The notes under the pieces were generated by a model. That model was given only the letters and a program-made list of their open reading frames with translations. It was not told where the DNA came from and searched no databases. Below are positions 18,137 through 27,972 of a stretch of 64,000 bases of DNA, piece by piece (position 1 is the first letter of the stretch; each line of letters begins with the position of its first letter). The DNA comes from Rhizobium sp. 9140 (GTDB lineage: Bacteria; Pseudomonadota; Alphaproteobacteria; Rhizobiales; Rhizobiaceae), in contig NZ_FJUR01000001.1 of NCBI RefSeq assembly GCF_900067135.1, positions 1,305,501 to 1,369,500 of the forward strand, written 5' to 3'. Both the position numbers and the translations under genes were made by a program.

Positions 18137-18391
18137 TCAGGCTCGCTTGATCACGCGGATGAGCACGAGCAGGATGATCGCACCAAGCGTCGCATGGATG
18201 ATGGCGGCGAGAATGCCGCCGCCGATCACGAAGCCGAGACGCGGAAACAGCCAGCCTGCGATGAAGGCGCCGATGATGCCGACGATGATGTTGCCGAACA
18301 GACCGAAGCCGAAGCCGGACACGATGAGGCCGGCAAGCCAACCGGCCACTGCGCCGATCAGGAGGAAGATGAGAATGCTTTCGATACCCAT
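18137..18391 (-). CDS. GlsB/YeaQ/YmgE family stress-response membrane protein
   Basis: This 84-residue glycine-rich protein with three hydrophobic segments is the hallmark of the transglycosylase-associated/YeaQ family: MGIESILIFLLIGAVAGWLAG, GFGLFGNIIVGIIGAFIAGWLF and the C-terminal LGAIILLVLIRVIKRA. Members are induced by general stress, but the molecular role is unknown. It is probably co-transcribed with the small acidic gene downstream. Confidence 0.92.
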   Translation of the reverse strand: MGIESILIFLLIGAVAGWLAGLIVSGFGFGLFGNIIVGIIGAFIAGWLFPRLGFVIGGGILAAIIHATLGAIILLVLIRVIKRA

Positions 18392-18498
18392 GGATGGTTC
18401 CTTTCCGAATGGATGAACCAGGAGATAGGGCAGCGCGCGCGCCGGGTTAGATCTTCAGCAAGAGGAAATGTTAAGTCGAAGACTGTCCCGAAAACGGC

Positions 18499-18612
18499 TT
18501 AGAGGATCCGCGAGGGAAGCGCGACGCGGCCGTCGTCGATGTTGAGAAGGACAGAGATGGCAACGAGCGTCAGGCATGCGATGAGGGTGGCGCTCAGTCC
18601 GAGAACAATCAT
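18499..18612 (-). CDS. possible 37-residue membrane peptide
   Basis: This short ORF (MIVLGLSATLIACLTLVAIS...) consists of one hydrophobic helix and a charged tail. AAGGA lies eight bases upstream of the ATG. The frame extends to 18780, but the added part is basic and unconvincing. No family is recognised. Confidence 0.4.
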   Translation of the reverse strand: MIVLGLSATLIACLTLVAISVLLNIDDGRVALPSRIL

Positions 18613-19127
18613 TGCCCGTTTCCTTTTCGCGTCATCATCATGATGTCCGCTGGATCCTTCCCTGGAAGACGCGCACGATGCCGGGACGACCTCATCGCGC
18701 CGTCCAAGACGCGGTCGCCGGGCAGCTGCGTGTCGCGCCGGAAGTGTCCTCTTTCTATGCGCGCGAGACCACAGCCACAATTGCGAGGAATGGGGGATGA
18801 AAACCTGTGCCGACAGGCGTTTGCGCCCTTTTCGATGCTATCTTTCAGCGATCTGTGGAATAGGGGGTCGGCGTTAACTTTCAAGCAAGGAATTAACCAT
18901 AAACATGGTCCCTACACGTCGAAGCGGGGACCCTTTTGTCCCCTCCCGGGCATGATGCCGATCCGACGAGCCGGTCCCAACCCGGTATGTGATGTTAACG
19001 GGGCCTATGCTCCGTTTTCGGACAAGCAGGCATCATCTGGCGCCATCGGGCGCGCATTCTCATTTCATTCGGCAGGCGGTGATGGTCACCGGTCCTGACG
19101 GGAGACATACCGGGGCCGGGGACAAAC
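18613..19127. promoter_or_regulatory. leader region of the chemotaxis operon
   Basis: This 515-bp stretch has no convincing gene. It contains a CtrA-like half site TTAACCAT (18893-18900) overlapping a weak copy of the flagellar upstream element, CAAGCAAG-N8-CATAA (18882-18902), about 225 bp before the first che gene. Additional TTAAC sequences occur at about 18874 and 18995. Function is inferred from similarity to other sites in this window. Confidence 0.35.
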
Positions 19128-20765
19128 GTGGGACAGGAAGCCGTGGCAGACCAGAATCGGAGGGCGCAGGCAGGAAGCCTGGTCGAGCGCCTGCGGTTTG
19201 CCGGGCTGGATTCCAGCGAAACCGACATCCTGCGCCGTCACCGCCAGGCCCTCCAGCCGCAGGTCGATCTCGCTCTGCGCGATCTTTTCCAGCGCCTTCA
19301 GACCTTCCCCGAAGCCGCGCGCCATTTCTCCAGCGACCGTCAGATCGACCGGCTGCACGACCTCCACGCCTCTCATTGGGGCGTGTTGACAGATGCGCGG
19401 TTCGACAGTCTCTATGCCGAGCGCGTCAAGGTTCTCGCCGATGCGGAAAGCCGCATGGGCCTCGACCCCCGCTGGCAGATCGCCGGCCATGGCGTCATCC
19501 TCGAGCGGTTGATCGTCTCCGCCATCGAAGCGTTCTGGCCTAAATCCATGCTGTCGACCGGCAAGGGTAAGCAGCAGGAACTGACGGACCTTATCTCCGC
19601 CCTCATCCGCACTGTCTTCGTCGATACGGAAATCGGCGTCACCCTTCGCTTCAACGAACAGCGCCAGACCCACCAGCGCCAGCTGGCCGAGACGCGCGCG
19701 ACGTCGGAAGCCGAATTGCTCGCAGCCTTCACCGGCATCGCCGAGGCACTGGCCGCGGGCGACGTCTCTGCGCGCACCCCGACCGACGTGCCGGAAGCGG
19801 CTGTGCCGCTTGCCCGGTCGCTGGATGCTGCCCTTGACACGATCGAGGCTAACTTGCGCAATCTGGACACCGGGATCTCTTCCTCGGCCGCGGCCAGCGA
19901 GACGATGACCGCGGGAACCGAGCGCCTGGGATCGGCCGCGCAATCGGAAGCGGCGGCGCTGGATTCGGTTGCCGAACGGCTGGAAGCCCTCGTTATCAGG
20001 GTTCGCGACAGCGCACGGGAGAGCTCCGCGGCCGAGAAGGCCGTCGCGGCGACGGGACATTCCGTCGAGCGCAGCGGTGAGATCGCCGGTCTTGCGATTG
20101 CGGCCATGGCTGATATCGAATCTTCCGCCGAGAAGATCGGTCAGATCATCGGCGTGATCGACGAGATCGCCTTCCAGACCAATCTCCTCGCACTGAATGC
20201 CGGTATCGAAGCTGCGCGCGCCGGCGAAAGCGGTCGCGGCTTCGCGGTTGTCGCCCAGGAAGTCCGGGCACTCGCCCAGCGTTCCGGCGATGCGGCCCGC
20301 GAAATCAAGCAGCTCGTCACGGGCACCAAGGCCCAGGTCGATGCCGGTGTCGAACGCGTCGGACGCACGCAGGCCGCCATCGGCAGCATCGTCGAGCAGG
20401 TCCACGGCATTCAGTCCGCCATCATCGGTATTGCCCGTCAGTCGGGTGAGGACCTGTCCAGCCTCGAAGACCTGCGCACCGAGATCGACCGCTCCGGCCG
20501 CGCGCTTGCCGGTCTCACCAGCGATGCCGAACGCACGGCGGCTGCCGGTCAGACGGCGCGCATCGTGACGATCGAGCTTGGCGAAACCATTCGCCGCTTC
20601 ACGCTGCGCCCCGCAAACACGGGCGCACGCGCGGCAGACAAGACGATGGCCGCTGCTACGCCGCCGCGACAGGCTCTGCCTGCGCAGGTGGCGAGGGCGG
20701 AGGCTTTTCTCGAAGACGAGGACGACATGGCCTTCGGGCGCGTGTCGGCATGGGGGCGATCATGA
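19128..20765 (+). CDS. icpA: cytoplasmic methyl-accepting chemotaxis protein with globin-type sensor
   Basis: This roughly 545-residue soluble chemoreceptor has an N-terminal protoglobin-like sensor (about 20-170, including [11 protein letters not shown]) and a HAMP-like linker near 200. Its signalling domain has the conserved hairpin tip [41 protein letters not shown]. There is no transmembrane segment. Position at the head of the che operon matches IcpA of Sinorhizobium meliloti. The start is uncertain: GTG at 19128, or GTG at 19143 with AGGAAG just upstream. Whether it binds haem cannot be seen. Confidence 0.88.
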   Translation: MGQEAVADQNRRAQAGSLVERLRFAGLDSSETDILRRHRQALQPQVDLALRDLFQRLQTFPEAARHFSSDRQIDRLHDLHASHWGVLTDARFDSLYAERVKVLADAESRMGLDPRWQIAGHGVILERLIVSAIEAFWPKSMLSTGKGKQQELTDLISALIRTVFVDTEIGVTLRFNEQRQTHQRQLAETRATSEAELLAAFTGIAEALAAGDVSARTPTDVPEAAVPLARSLDAALDTIEANLRNLDTGISSSAAASETMTAGTERLGSAAQSEAAALDSVAERLEALVIRVRDSARESSAAEKAVAATGHSVERSGEIAGLAIAAMADIESSAEKIGQIIGVIDEIAFQTNLLALNAGIEAARAGESGRGFAVVAQEVRALAQRSGDAAREIKQLVTGTKAQVDAGVERVGRTQAAIGSIVEQVHGIQSAIIGIARQSGEDLSSLEDLRTEIDRSGRALAGLTSDAERTAAAGQTARIVTIELGETIRRFTLRPANTGARAADKTMAAATPPRQALPAQVARAEAFLEDEDDMAFGRVSAWGRS

Positions 20766-20892
20766 CGACGCTCCCGGCTCTGCGTCCATGCCCGTTCCGC
20801 CTGCGTGACACCGGTCCTGCCGGCCATCGAAACGCGGACGGTTTCGTTCGACAGGTCAATCTCCTCCAGGTGACACAAGGAAAGGCGCCGTG

Positions 20893-21186
20893 ATGGCCCC
20901 AAAGAAAGCCGCATCGAAGACGCTCAATCTCGCGCCGGTCCTCGACCTCAACGAGGCCAGCGTCCTTCATCGCAAGCTGACGGAGATGCGCGGCAGCAAC
21001 ATCGTCATCGATGCCTCGGCCGTAGAGCGGGTCGGAGCGCTTTGCGTGCAGGTGCTGATGGCGGGAGCCAAAAGCTGGGAAGAGGACAAACACGCCTTCA
21101 CCCTTTCCAAGGTGTCGGACGCTTTCACCAAAACGACGCAGCTCATCGGGGTCAATGTCGACCACCTGATGGCTAAGGAGATCTGA
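20893..21186 (+). CDS. cheS: chemotaxis protein CheS (STAS-like)
   Basis: This 97-residue STAS-like protein (LNLAPVLDLNEASVLHRKL ... NIVIDASAVERVGALCVQVL) lies between icpA and cheY1, the position of S. meliloti CheS, which binds CheA and speeds CheY1 dephosphorylation. The ATG at 20893 is preceded by a GTG at 20890 that could also serve. It overlaps nothing and is 2 bp before cheY1. Confidence 0.85.
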   Translation: MAPKKAASKTLNLAPVLDLNEASVLHRKLTEMRGSNIVIDASAVERVGALCVQVLMAGAKSWEEDKHAFTLSKVSDAFTKTTQLIGVNVDHLMAKEI

Positions 21187-21188
21187 AA

Positions 21189-21554
21189 ATGAAGAAGAAG
21201 GTCCTTACCGTGGACGATAGCCGGACGATCCGGAATATGCTCCTCGTGACGCTCAACAATGCCGGTTTCGAAACCATTCAGGCCGAAGACGGCATCGAAG
21301 GTCTCGAAGTCCTCGAAGACTGTAATCCCGATGTCATCGTCACCGACATCAACATGCCCCGCCTCGACGGCTTCGGCTTCATCGAAGGCGTGCGCCGCAA
21401 CGAGAAGTACCGCGCCATCCCGATCCTGGTCCTGACCACGGAAAGCGACGCGGAAAAGAAGAACCGCGCCCGCCAGGCCGGAGCGACAGGCTGGATCGTC
21501 AAGCCCTTCGATCCGACCAAGCTGATCGACGCCATCGAGCGCGTAACCGCTTAA
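21189..21554 (+). CDS. cheY1: chemotaxis response regulator CheY1
   Basis: This 121-residue single-domain receiver has phosphoacceptor Asp53 in VIVTDINMPRLDG, acidic residues Asp9/Asp10, Thr83/84 in LTTES and Lys105 in IVKPFD. In S. meliloti CheY1 acts as a phosphate sink while CheY2 controls the motor; assignment as CheY1 here rests on position. Its start is 2 bp after the cheS stop. Confidence 0.93.
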   Translation: MKKKVLTVDDSRTIRNMLLVTLNNAGFETIQAEDGIEGLEVLEDCNPDVIVTDINMPRLDGFGFIEGVRRNEKYRAIPILVLTTESDAEKKNRARQAGATGWIVKPFDPTKLIDAIERVTA

Positions 21555-21579
21555 AAAAGCCCTCGCCAGGATTCCAGCT

Positions 21580-23874
21580 ATGGATATGAATGAAATCAAA
21601 GAGATCTTCTTCCAGGAATGTGAAGAACAGCTCGCAGAACTGGAATCCGGTCTCCTTCGTTTGAATGACGGGGATCGCGATCCGGAGACGGTCAATGCGG
21701 TCTTCCGGGCCGTTCACTCCATCAAGGGTGGCGCAGGCGCCTTCGGGCTGGACGATCTGGTATCGTTCGCTCACGTGTTCGAAACCACGCTGGATTGCGT
21801 TCGCTCCAACAAGCTGGAACCCACGCAGGAGGTTCTCAAAGTTATGCTCAAGTCGGCCGACGTTCTGGCCGACCTGACCAACTGCGCCCGCGACGGCGGC
21901 AGTGTCGATGAAGCGCGGTCCAAGCAGCTGATCCGCGAACTTGAGGCCTTGGCGCACGGCACGCCACTCCCGGGGGCCGCAGACGCTCCCGTGAAGGCTT
22001 TCGCCAAACCCGCAGCCGCCAAGCCCGCCCCTGCAACAGCAGCTCCGGCTCCGGCCGCCCCCAATGACGAAGGCTTCATGCCTGTCGCTTTCTCGTTCGA
22101 TGACTTCGATCCTGACGCCGTGCCGGTCGAGGTGCCGACCTTCGAAATCTCCTTCAAGCCGAATGCCGATCTCTATCGCAAGGGCAACGAGGCGACGCTG
22201 CTCCTGCGCGATCTCTCCCGTCTCGGCGAGATGAGCATTCTTTGCGACATGGACAGCCTGCCGTCGCTCGATGGCCTGAACCCGGAAGACGCCTACTTCT
22301 CGTGGAAGATCTCGCTCCGCACCGACAAGGGCGAAGATGCGATCCGCGGGGTGTTCGAATTTGCCGAATGGGACTGCGAACTCTCCGTGGCCGAGCTTGC
22401 CGAAGGCGAGCAGCCGGTAGCGGTCGAAGGCGACGCCCCGATGCAGGCCGTGCCCTTCGATCTGTCGATCCTCGACGAGGAGCCTGAACATCCCCTCGGC
22501 GTGGTGGAAGAAGAAGAACAGATCGCCGCCGGCGAGCGCGAAGCCACGATCACGGCTCTCGAAACCGTCAGCAACGTCCTCAACCTTGCCAGCGCCGCCG
22601 CCAAGGTAGCGGACGCAAAGCAGGCGCCCGCTGCAAACGCCGCCAGTGCGCAGCAGGCCGCAGCCGCAGGCCAGACGATCCGCGTCGATCTCGATCGCGT
22701 CGACCGCCTGATCAACCTCGTAGGCGAGCTCGTCATCAACCAGGCTATGCTGTCCCAGAGCGTCATCGAGAACGACGCCAACGGCACGTCTTCGATCAAT
22801 ATGGGCCTCGAAGAGCTGCAGCAGCTCACCCGCGAGATCCAGGACTCGGTCATGGCCATCCGCGCCCAGCCGGTGAAGCCCGTCTTCCAGCGCATGGCCC
22901 GTACGGTGCGTGAAATCGCCGATATCACCGGCAAGTCGGTGCGCCTTGTCACCGAGGGCGAGAACACCGAAGTCGACAAGACCGTCATCGACAAGCTCGC
23001 CGAACCGCTAACGCACATGATCCGCAACGCGGTCGATCACGGCCTGGAAATGCCGGAGAAGCGCATCGCGCTCGGCAAGAACCCGGAAGGTACCGTTCGT
23101 CTGACCGCCAAGCACCGTTCGGGCCGCATCATCATCGAGCTCGCTGACGATGGCGCCGGCATCAACCGCGAACGCGTCCGCCAGAAGGCGATCGACAACG
23201 ACCTGATCGCGGCCGACGCCAACCTGTCGGACGAGGAAATCGACAACCTGATCTTCCACGCCGGCTTCTCGACCGCCGAGAAGGTCTCCGACCTTTCCGG
23301 CCGCGGCGTTGGCATGGACGTGGTCAAGCGCTCCATCCAGGCGCTCGGCGGACGTATCAACATCTCTTCGAAGCCCGGCCAGGGCTCCGTCTTCACCATG
23401 AGCCTGCCGCTGACGCTGGCCGTTCTCGACGGCATGGTGGTCACGGTCGCCAGCCAGACGCTGGTCGTGCCGCTGACGGCCATCGTCGAAACGCTTCAGC
23501 CGGATGCCGCCTCGATCCATTCCTTCGGTGCGACCCAGCGTCTGATCTCGATCCGCAACTCCTTCTGCCCGCTGGTCGATGTCGGCCGGATCCTCAACTT
23601 CCGCGCCACGCAGGCCAATCCCGTCGAGGGCGTGGCGCTGCTGGTGGAATCGGAAGGCGGCGGTCAGCGCGCGCTGATGGTCGATGCGATCCAGGGCCAG
23701 CGCCAGGTCGTCATCAAGAGCCTGGAGGCGAACTACACCCATGTGCCCGGCATCGCCGCGGCGACCATTCTCGGTGACGGCCGCGTGGCGCTGATCCTGG
23801 ATGTGGACGCTGTGGTCGCCGCCTCCCGCGGCCAGCCCCTGAGGCTGGAATCAGCCTTGTCCGCTGTAGGATAA
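21580..23874 (+). CDS. cheA: chemotaxis histidine kinase CheA
   Basis: This 764-residue kinase has the P1 Hpt domain with His46 in [11 protein letters not shown]. An Ala/Pro-rich linker leads to a P2-like region (about 180-300). The P3 dimerisation helix starts near 370 ([21 protein letters not shown]). The P4 ATPase shows an N box [12 protein letters not shown] and G boxes [11 protein letters not shown] and GRGVGMDVV, and a P5 CheW-like domain ends the protein. It phosphorylates the CheY and CheB proteins of this operon. Confidence 0.97.
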   Translation: MDMNEIKEIFFQECEEQLAELESGLLRLNDGDRDPETVNAVFRAVHSIKGGAGAFGLDDLVSFAHVFETTLDCVRSNKLEPTQEVLKVMLKSADVLADLTNCARDGGSVDEARSKQLIRELEALAHGTPLPGAADAPVKAFAKPAAAKPAPATAAPAPAAPNDEGFMPVAFSFDDFDPDAVPVEVPTFEISFKPNADLYRKGNEATLLLRDLSRLGEMSILCDMDSLPSLDGLNPEDAYFSWKISLRTDKGEDAIRGVFEFAEWDCELSVAELAEGEQPVAVEGDAPMQAVPFDLSILDEEPEHPLGVVEEEEQIAAGEREATITALETVSNVLNLASAAAKVADAKQAPAANAASAQQAAAAGQTIRVDLDRVDRLINLVGELVINQAMLSQSVIENDANGTSSINMGLEELQQLTREIQDSVMAIRAQPVKPVFQRMARTVREIADITGKSVRLVTEGENTEVDKTVIDKLAEPLTHMIRNAVDHGLEMPEKRIALGKNPEGTVRLTAKHRSGRIIIELADDGAGINRERVRQKAIDNDLIAADANLSDEEIDNLIFHAGFSTAEKVSDLSGRGVGMDVVKRSIQALGGRINISSKPGQGSVFTMSLPLTLAVLDGMVVTVASQTLVVPLTAIVETLQPDAASIHSFGATQRLISIRNSFCPLVDVGRILNFRATQANPVEGVALLVESEGGGQRALMVDAIQGQRQVVIKSLEANYTHVPGIAAATILGDGRVALILDVDAVVAASRGQPLRLESALSAVG

Positions 23875-23878
23875 AGCC

Positions 23879-24346
23879 ATGACGACGCTCGCAAACACCA
23901 TGACCAGCGGTGCCCGCGAACTGATCGCCTTCAGGATCGGCGACCAGGAATTCTGCGTCGATATCATGTCCGTGCGCGAGATCCGTGGCTGGACGCCTGC
24001 GACGCCGATGCCACATACGCCGGGCTACATGCTCGGCGTCATAAACCTGCGGGGCGCAGTCCTGCCGATCATCGATCTGGCAGCGCGCCTCGGAATGAAC
24101 CCGGCCGAACCGACCGTTCGGCATGTCATCATCGTCGCTCAGTCCGGACAGAGGATCGTCGGGCTGCTGGTCGAGGCGGTTTCCGACATACTGAGCGTGA
24201 CGAACGACAACATACAGCCGACGCCCGATGTCAGTTCCGACTTCGAGCGAACCTTTGCCCGCGGGGTCCTTCCCATCGAGAAGCGCATGATCTGCCTGAT
24301 CGAACTGGACGCCGTATTTCCTCACCAAGAAAGCGAAGCCGCATGA
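23879..24346 (+). CDS. cheW: chemotaxis coupling protein CheW
   Basis: This 155-residue adaptor links chemoreceptors to CheA. It has typical sequence [45 protein letters not shown] and [14 protein letters not shown]. It lies four bases after cheA and its end overlaps the cheR start by four bases (ATGA). Confidence 0.96.
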   Translation: MTTLANTMTSGARELIAFRIGDQEFCVDIMSVREIRGWTPATPMPHTPGYMLGVINLRGAVLPIIDLAARLGMNPAEPTVRHVIIVAQSGQRIVGLLVEAVSDILSVTNDNIQPTPDVSSDFERTFARGVLPIEKRMICLIELDAVFPHQESEAA

Positions 24347-25248
24347 GCAGAATGGCCGCCTTCGACACGAAAGCGTCGCCCGACGAGTGCCTGGCCAGCG
24401 GCGAATACCCGCTGACGCGCCGCGATCTTTCCGAGATCGCAGCGATGATCTATGCGGATGCCGGCATCTATCTGAACGAGACCAAGGCCTCGCTCGTCTA
24501 TTCGCGCCTGTCGAAACACATCCGCAATCTTGGGCTCGGTGGCTTCCGCGAGTACTGCAACCTCGTGGCGTCCCCAGCCGGTGCCGCCGAGCGCCGGGAC
24601 ATGCTCTCGCACCTCACCACCAATTTCACGCGGTTCTTCCGCGAGAACCATCATTTCGAGCATCTGCGCGACACGGTCCTGCCGGGACTGATTGCGCGTG
24701 CCAAGGCCGGCGGCCGCGTGCGCATCTGGTCTGCCGCCTGTTCCGACGGGCAGGAGCCCTATTCGATCGCGCTGACCATCCTGTCGGTCCTGCCCAACGC
24801 GGCAGAATACGACATCCGCGTCCTGGCGACCGATATCGACCCGAAGATCCTCGCGATCGCCCGGGCCGGTGCCTACGATATCAACGCGCTGGAAACGGTC
24901 ACACCGCAGATGCGCAAGCAGTTCTTTTCGCAGACCTCGGTCAACGGCCGCGAGAAGTGGCAGATCGACGACAAGGTCAAGCGGCTTATCACCTTCAACG
25001 AACTCAACCTCATGGCGCAGTGGCCGTTCAAGGGTCCGTTCGACGTGATCTTCTGCCGCAACGTCGTCATCTACTTCGACGAGCCGACGCAGATGAAGAT
25101 CTGGTCCCGGTTCTCGACGATGCTGGATGGGGGAGGGCACCTCTATATCGGTCACTCCGAACGCGTCTCCGGCGATGCAAAGGCCGTGTTCGACAATATC
25201 GGCATCACCGCCTACCGCTACACCGGCAAGCACGGGGGAGGCCGCTGA
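24343..25248 (+). CDS. cheR: chemotaxis protein methyltransferase CheR
   Basis: This 301-residue SAM-dependent methyltransferase methylates glutamates of chemoreceptors. The N-terminal helical domain includes [20 protein letters not shown]. The SAM site is [16 protein letters not shown], and [14 protein letters not shown] completes the fold. Its TGA overlaps the ATG of cheB. Confidence 0.96.
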   Translation: MSRMAAFDTKASPDECLASGEYPLTRRDLSEIAAMIYADAGIYLNETKASLVYSRLSKHIRNLGLGGFREYCNLVASPAGAAERRDMLSHLTTNFTRFFRENHHFEHLRDTVLPGLIARAKAGGRVRIWSAACSDGQEPYSIALTILSVLPNAAEYDIRVLATDIDPKILAIARAGAYDINALETVTPQMRKQFFSQTSVNGREKWQIDDKVKRLITFNELNLMAQWPFKGPFDVIFCRNVVIYFDEPTQMKIWSRFSTMLDGGGHLYIGHSERVSGDAKAVFDNIGITAYRYTGKHGGGR

Positions 25249-26309
25249 TGACCGCGCCCGCTCGCGTCCTCGTCGTCGATGACAGCGCCACCATGCGCGG
25301 TCTCATCACGGCCATCCTGAATGCCGATCCCGCCGTCAACGTCGTCGGTCAGGCGGCCGATGCCATGCAGGCGCGCCAGGCCATCAAGGATCTCGATCCC
25401 GACGTCGTCACGCTCGACATCGAGATGCCCAACATGAACGGTCTCGAATTTCTCGAGAAGATCATGCGGCTGCGCCCGATGCCCGTCATCATGGTCTCCA
25501 CGCTGACCCACAAGGGCGCGGAAGCCTCGGTCGCGGCCCTTGAGATCGGCGCTTTCGACTGCGTCGGCAAGCCCTTGCCGGGCGATCCGCACCCCTTCGC
25601 CGACCTTGCCGAAAAGGTGAAGGCGGCGGCGCGGTCGCAGCGCAAGTTCATCATATCTGGCAACAAGGTCGCAGCACCGAGTGCCGCGAACACCAATGCG
25701 ACGGCAGTCGACTACCGGGCCGCCCGCCGGATCATCGCCATCGGGTCCTCCACCGGGGGGGTGGAGGCTCTGATCAACGTCTTACAGAAGTTTCCGAAGA
25801 ACTGCCCGCCGACGGTGATTACCCAGCACATGCCGGTCACCTTCACGAAGAGCTTTTCGGAACGTCTCAACCGGCTTTGTGCCCCGACGGTCGAAGAGGC
25901 CTTCGACGGTGCCAAGCTTGAGATCGGCAAGATCTACCTCGCCCCCGGGGGCGATCGTCACCTCCAGGTGGTCAATCCGTCCGCACCGACGTGCCGGCTG
26001 ATCGACCGGGAGCCCGTCAATGGACATCGCCCGTCCGTGGACGTTCTGTTCGATTCTGTGGCGGATCTCGCCGGGCGCAACGGCATTGGCATCATCCTGA
26101 CGGGCATGGGGCGTGATGGCGCCTCCGGCCTTCTGCGGATGCGCCAAGCCGGAGCCCGGACGTTCGGCCAAAACGAAAAGACCTGTGTGGTCTATGGAAT
26201 GCCGAGGGTGGCCTACGAAATAGGCGCCGTCGAAATGCAACTGCCCCTCAACTCCATCGGGGAGGAAGTTCTGAAATGCGCCGCGACCCGAAGGGAAGGA
26301 ACTGAATAA
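25248..26309 (+). CDS. cheB: chemotaxis methylesterase/glutamine deamidase CheB
   Basis: This 353-residue protein has an N-terminal receiver (Asp57 in [13 protein letters not shown]) and a C-terminal methylesterase whose Ser, His and Asp appear in [15 protein letters not shown] and GMGRDGA. The ATG at 25248, overlapping the cheR stop, is the true start; the frame stays open far upstream inside cheR, but that translation is a shadow. Confidence 0.96.
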   Translation: MTAPARVLVVDDSATMRGLITAILNADPAVNVVGQAADAMQARQAIKDLDPDVVTLDIEMPNMNGLEFLEKIMRLRPMPVIMVSTLTHKGAEASVAALEIGAFDCVGKPLPGDPHPFADLAEKVKAAARSQRKFIISGNKVAAPSAANTNATAVDYRAARRIIAIGSSTGGVEALINVLQKFPKNCPPTVITQHMPVTFTKSFSERLNRLCAPTVEEAFDGAKLEIGKIYLAPGGDRHLQVVNPSAPTCRLIDREPVNGHRPSVDVLFDSVADLAGRNGIGIILTGMGRDGASGLLRMRQAGARTFGQNEKTCVVYGMPRVAYEIGAVEMQLPLNSIGEEVLKCAATRREGTE

Positions 26310-26699
26310 ATGTCTATCGCCGAAAAAATCAAAGTGCTGATCGTCGACGATCAGGTTACCAGCCGGCTTCTGTTGGGCGAAGCGCTCCAGCAGCTCGGCT
26401 TCAAGCAGATCACCGTTGCCGCCGATGGCGAGCAGGGGGCCAAGATCATGGCGCAACAGCCGCACCATCTCGTGATCTCGGACTTCAACATGCCGAAGAT
26501 GGATGGTCTCGGCCTGCTTCAGGCCGTTCGCACCAATCCGGCAACCAAGAAGGCCGCCTTCATCATGTTGACGGCTCAGGGCGACCGTGCCCTCGTCACC
26601 AAGGCGGCAGCATTGGGCGCCAACAACGTCCTGGCCAAACCCTTCACCATCGAAAAGATGCGGGCGGCGATCGAAGCCGTGTTCGGAGCACTCAAATGA
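26310..26699 (+). CDS. cheY2: chemotaxis response regulator CheY2
   Basis: This 129-residue receiver has Asp58 in [13 protein letters not shown], Asp13/Asp14, Thr88 in MLTAQ and Lys110 in LAKPF. By position it corresponds to S. meliloti CheY2, the regulator that slows the flagellar motor. It begins immediately after the cheB stop and overlaps cheD by four bases. Confidence 0.93.
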   Translation: MSIAEKIKVLIVDDQVTSRLLLGEALQQLGFKQITVAADGEQGAKIMAQQPHHLVISDFNMPKMDGLGLLQAVRTNPATKKAAFIMLTAQGDRALVTKAAALGANNVLAKPFTIEKMRAAIEAVFGALK

Positions 26700-27250
26700 C
26701 CTTAGACGCTGCGGTTAAGCGCGTGCATGTCATCCAGGGCGAGTACAAGGTCGTCACGGACCCGGACGTGGTTCTTTCGACGATTCTTGGCTCCTGTGTG
26801 GCTGCCTGCATGCGTGATCCCGTGGCAGGCGTGGGCGGCATCAACCATTTCCTGCTGCCCGGTTCCGCCGAAGCGATGTCATCGGGAGGAGACGCTACGC
26901 GATATGGCGTCCATCTCATGGAATTGCTGATCAACGGACTTCTCAAGAAAGGCGCGCGGCGCGACCGTCTTGAGGCCAAGATCTTCGGCGGTGCTAAAAC
27001 CATTGCACGCTTTTCCAATGTCGGTGAGCAGAACGCCCTGTTCGCCCGCCGCTTCCTGCAGGACGAAGGTATTCCCATCGTCGGCGAGAGCACGGGCGGC
27101 GAGCACGGACGCAAGCTGGAATACTGGCCGGTCACCGGCCGGGCACGTCAATACGCCCTGACCGGCATCGAGACGCAGAAGACTGTGGCCCAGGAGCAGC
27201 GCCCGGTCCCGGCTCCCAAGCCCGCAGACAATTCGATCGAATTCTTTTAA
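26696..27250 (+). CDS. cheD: chemoreceptor glutamine deamidase CheD
   Basis: This 184-residue deamidase has catalytic Cys34 in LGSCVAACM, His51 in GGINHFLLP and a Thr/Asn block in AKIFGGAKT. It converts receptor glutamines to glutamates. The C-terminal tail after about 150 is extra and less conserved. It is translationally coupled to cheY2. Confidence 0.95.
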   Translation: MTLDAAVKRVHVIQGEYKVVTDPDVVLSTILGSCVAACMRDPVAGVGGINHFLLPGSAEAMSSGGDATRYGVHLMELLINGLLKKGARRDRLEAKIFGGAKTIARFSNVGEQNALFARRFLQDEGIPIVGESTGGEHGRKLEYWPVTGRARQYALTGIETQKTVAQEQRPVPAPKPADNSIEFF

Positions 27251-27291
27251 ACAGCAACCGCGCCGTCCGGCGCGCGGTCAGGGGACATCAT

Positions 27292-27681
27292 ATGCAGAGC
27301 GAGCGAAACGAGCACCCCGGCGACATGGACGAGGCCCTGCCGGACGTGATGATGCGTGTCGTCTCGGAACTGCACGACGTCGCCTACCTCATCGAGCGGA
27401 TCGAGCCGATGCTCGGTGAGATAGCCGGCGATCCGCAGGCGAATGCCGCGCACCGCATCCAGGTGCTGCAGGGCATCGACCTTGCGGTTCAGAAGACGCG
27501 CGGGCTTGCGGAGTTCATCGACACCATAACAGCGGCGCTGCCGGAGTCCTGGCTGGTGGATATCTCCACGGCGCTGAACCTGGTGAAGCTGGCGGATATG
27601 CAAAAATCGCTCGCAAACGGCCTGCGCCACGGCCATTCGCAGCCGCTGACGGAAGCCGCCGGCGATTTCGAAGCCTTCTAG
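27292..27681 (+). CDS. cheT: chemotaxis protein CheT (putative CheZ-like phosphatase)
   Basis: This 129-residue helical protein is at the end of the che operon, matching S. meliloti CheT. Residues 63-67 read DLAVQ, a DxxxQ motif like the catalytic signature of CheZ-type CheY phosphatases, set in a predicted helix (RIQVLQGIDLAVQKTRGL). The sequence otherwise differs from CheZ and is much shorter. AGGGGA lies ahead of the ATG. A strong terminator follows. Confidence 0.8.
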   Translation: MQSERNEHPGDMDEALPDVMMRVVSELHDVAYLIERIEPMLGEIAGDPQANAAHRIQVLQGIDLAVQKTRGLAEFIDTITAALPESWLVDISTALNLVKLADMQKSLANGLRHGHSQPLTEAAGDFEAF

Positions 27682-27710
27682 CCGAAACGGCTGTCGCCAG
27701 GCGGAAAAAG

Positions 27711-27757
27711 CGGCAAAACGCACCTCCGGTTTCATCCGAAGGTGCGTTTTGCCGTTT
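27711..27757 (+). terminator. strong terminator of the che operon
   Basis: CGGCAAAACGCACCT pairs with AGGTGCGTTTTGCCG, with an inner CGG/CCG pair and a short loop, followed by TTTT. The near-perfect symmetry could allow termination in both directions. Confidence 0.92.
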
Positions 27758-27803
27758 TAGAGTCTTTCGAAATAGTGAACTTTGCGGGGGCGAGCGACAA
27801 GTT

Positions 27804-27824
27804 CGCGCAAGCTTCGCATCCTAT
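27804..27824 (+). promoter_or_regulatory. flagellar upstream element at fliF
   Basis: CGCGCAAG-N8-CCTAT, about 150 bp upstream of the fliF start, matches the element CACGCAAG-N8-CCTAG seen before motA, flgB and flgE with two differences and the same 8-bp spacer. It lies just after the che terminator. Confidence 0.55.
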
Positions 27825-27972
27825 TCTCCAAACGGGTCAGATGGATCTATGCCAGCATTTGCGAGAGTTTTCGCCAGATGCGGCCGGATCGGATCAAAAT
27901 GTTGGGACTGCGCAATGAAGCTTCGTCCGTGCAATCTCGCACGGTGAAGTGCGCTACTGGGTGCGAAACAGA

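Noticed and set aside
24387..26309. 640-codon frame suggesting a fusion upstream of CheB
   Set aside because: The part before 25248 is cheR read in the wrong frame; CheB has a proper ATG overlapping the cheR stop.
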